A stretch of 7,509 bases of DNA from Prevotellaceae bacterium (lineage in GTDB: Bacteria > Bacteroidota > Bacteroidia > Bacteroidales > UBA932). The notes under the pieces were generated by a model. It did not search any database, had not been told where the DNA came from, and worked only from the letters and a program-made list of their open reading frames with translations. A program made the translations under genes and the position numbers. Shown here piece by piece: positions 6,901-7,509 of the stretch; positions within the stretch are counted from its first letter, which is position 1, and each line of letters opens with the position of its first letter. The DNA is taken from contig JAITKY010000043.1 in the NCBI GenBank assembly GCA_031278135.1, forward strand, positions 1 to 7,509, written 5' to 3'.

Positions 6901-7130
6901 GTGTCGTCGCTACAGGACTTTTTGACTGTTAGCTTCTTCCGCATGCTTAAAGCATTATGGGTAGCAGATGACACCGAAGGCGTCGAATGTTGATAACCCC
7001 GAGCAAGCGTAGCGCAGCTCGGTGACAAGGCCAACACCCTCTCTGTCAATCCTGTAAGGGGTTGACAGAGAGGGGGGACATATACAGTAAGGAGCAACCG
7101 CAAGGGTTGCCTATTTCGACTTGCAAGGGG
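6901..7130. repeat. Multi-hairpin structured element (REP-like or structured RNA)
   Basis: Five inverted repeats lie in close succession. A: ATGCT/AGCAT at 6943-6947 and 6951-6955, loop 3 nt. B: GACaCC/GGcGTC at 6970-6984, loop GAA, one A-C mismatch. C: CCGAGC/GCTCGG at 6999-7004 and 7017-7022, with an inner GCG/CGC (7007-7009, 7013-7015). D: a perfect 13-bp stem, CCCTCTCTGTCAA at 7037-7049 against 7062-7074, with a 12-nt loop that can itself pair CC with GG. E: GCAACC/GGTTGC at 7094-7099 and 7105-7110, loop 5 nt. Base composition is clearly richer in G+C than the flanks. The only open frame across it (minus strand) has no family features. The element sits between convergent genes, typical of REP/MITE-like repeats, though a structured RNA is possible. 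Edges are approximate and no target-site duplication was found. Confidence 0.6.
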
Positions 7131-7156
7131 TGATCAATATTTAAATCTTTCAGACT

Positions 7157-7225
7157 GCCAATTCTGATCAGAATTTACAGAATTGTACAGCATTCTGATA
7201 ATTCTATAATTTTGCCAATTCTGAT
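7157..7225. repeat. AATTCTG repeat cluster with a 16-bp palindrome
   Basis: The 12-mer GCCAATTCTGAT occurs twice (7157-7168 and 7214-7225). Between the copies the 7-mer recurs in inverted form (CAGAATT at 7169-7175 and 7178-7184) and in near matches (CATTCTG at 7191-7197, AATTCTA at 7200-7206). Bases 7160-7175 form the perfect palindrome AATTCTGATCAGAATT. CAGAAT (7178-7183) and ATTCTG (7192-7197) could form a further 6-bp stem. The cluster is the same family as the repeat at 118-149, and here too it lies just downstream of a minus-strand gene. Units are too short and irregular for a CRISPR array. Confidence 0.6.
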
Positions 7226-7226
7226 T

Positions 7227-7249
7227 AAAAAAACAGATTCACTGTTTTT
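7227..7249 (-). terminator. Possible AT-rich terminator hairpin over the MscS-family stop codon
   Basis: AAAAACAG (7229-7236) and CTGTTTTT (7242-7249) form a perfect 8-bp inverted repeat with the 5-nt loop ATTCA. On the minus strand the hairpin's 3' arm ends in a T run of seven (7233-7227). The TGA stop codon of the channel gene (7241-7239) lies in the loop. The stem has only two G-C pairs and most of the T run is inside the stem, so it may be a weak terminator or only an AT-rich coincidence. Confidence 0.35.
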
Positions 7250-7509
7250 CGGACATATTTACATAATAGCGCGGGGATAAAATACTGATTCCCGCTTCTT
7301 TAAATTTATCCTGTATATTTTGTCGCAAATCGCTACTTATTCGTGTCGCCTTATTGGCGTCGCTGATGAAAACATTGATTTGATAAACTACATTAAAATC
7401 ATCGAAACCGTCTTCCAGAACGTATGGATGAGGTGTTTTCATCACATCGGGCGTAGCGTCGGCGGCGTCGAGCAGCAGTTGATGAACTTTTCGCCAGGGC
7501 GTTTCGTAG
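7239..7509 (-). CDS. MscS-family mechanosensitive ion channel, C-terminal part (cut by window edge)
   Basis: The frame is open from the right edge to the TGA at 7239-7241, about 90 residues. The visible part begins YETPWRKVHQLLLDAADATPDV and continues with HPYVLEDGFDDFNVVYQINVFI, then DLRQNIQDKFKEAGISILSPR. This matches the cytoplasmic alpha/beta C-terminal domain of small-conductance mechanosensitive channels (TPWR near the start, D-F in the middle, and the I-x-x-x-F-x-x-x-G-I-x-x-x-x-P pattern near the end). Such inner-membrane channels open under membrane tension and release solutes on hypo-osmotic shock. The membrane segments and start codon lie outside the window. A GTG at 7443-7445 is internal and not a credible start. 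The gene converges on thiamine pyrophosphokinase across the repeat-filled gap. Confidence 0.8.
   Translation of the reverse strand, partial: YETPWRKVHQLLLDAADATPDVMKTPHPYVLEDGFDDFNVVYQINVFISDANKATRISSDLRQNIQDKFKEAGISILSPRYYVNMSEKQ

Noticed and set aside
6852..7103. Open reading frame of 83 codons on the minus strand across the hairpin element
   Set aside because: It is the translation of inverted repeats, has no family features, and its composition follows the hairpins. The DNA is better explained as a structured non-coding element.
7157..7225. CRISPR-like array
   Set aside because: Units are 7-12 bases, degenerate, in both orientations and without spacers of constant length. No cas genes are present.

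Overview
The window looks like chromosomal DNA from a member of the Bacteroidetes, most likely Bacteroidales. Four things point there: a gldH lipoprotein gene, which is essentially confined to this phylum; a GNAT acyltransferase of the Bacteroides glycine-lipid (GlsB) type; a DnaX with a Bacteroidetes-style N-terminus and C-terminal domain; and promoter elements of the TAnnTTTG type in place of an E. coli -10 box. Start sites lack convincing Shine-Dalgarno sequences and are A-rich, which also fits the phylum. The genes are core housekeeping genes. No mobile-element genes, CRISPR array, rRNA or tRNA gene was seen.

Layout. Bases 1-156 are intergenic and end in a short degenerate repeat. A four-gene minus-strand operon runs from 4198 down to 157: ricT (PSP1 protein), gldH, a glsB-like acyltransferase and tilS. 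Neighbouring genes overlap or lie within about 21 bp of each other. A 270-bp divergent promoter region (4199-4468) separates it from a plus-strand pair, dnaX (4469-6115) and thiamine pyrophosphokinase (6117-6755), which are 1 nt apart. A 483-bp gap (6756-7238) follows. It holds a C-rich tract, a chain of five hairpins spanning about 170 bp, and AATTCTG repeats like those in the left gap. The right edge cuts a minus-strand MscS-type mechanosensitive channel gene, of which only the C-terminal 90 or so residues are visible.

How the genes work together. dnaX encodes the clamp-loader ATPase of the replicase. The other genes serve tRNA-Ile lysidine formation (tilS), thiamine diphosphate synthesis (the pyrophosphokinase), membrane aminolipid synthesis (glsB-like), envelope lipoprotein functions (gldH) and possibly RNA-processing control (ricT). 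This is a typical mixed housekeeping neighbourhood with no single pathway.

The two observations most worth following are (1) a run of ten A residues in dnaX exactly after domain III, where a slip in either direction meets a stop codon within a few codons, so a short gamma-like clamp-loader subunit could be made; and (2) the multi-hairpin element at about 6901-7130, which has no coding explanation and looks like an interspersed structured repeat or a structured RNA.
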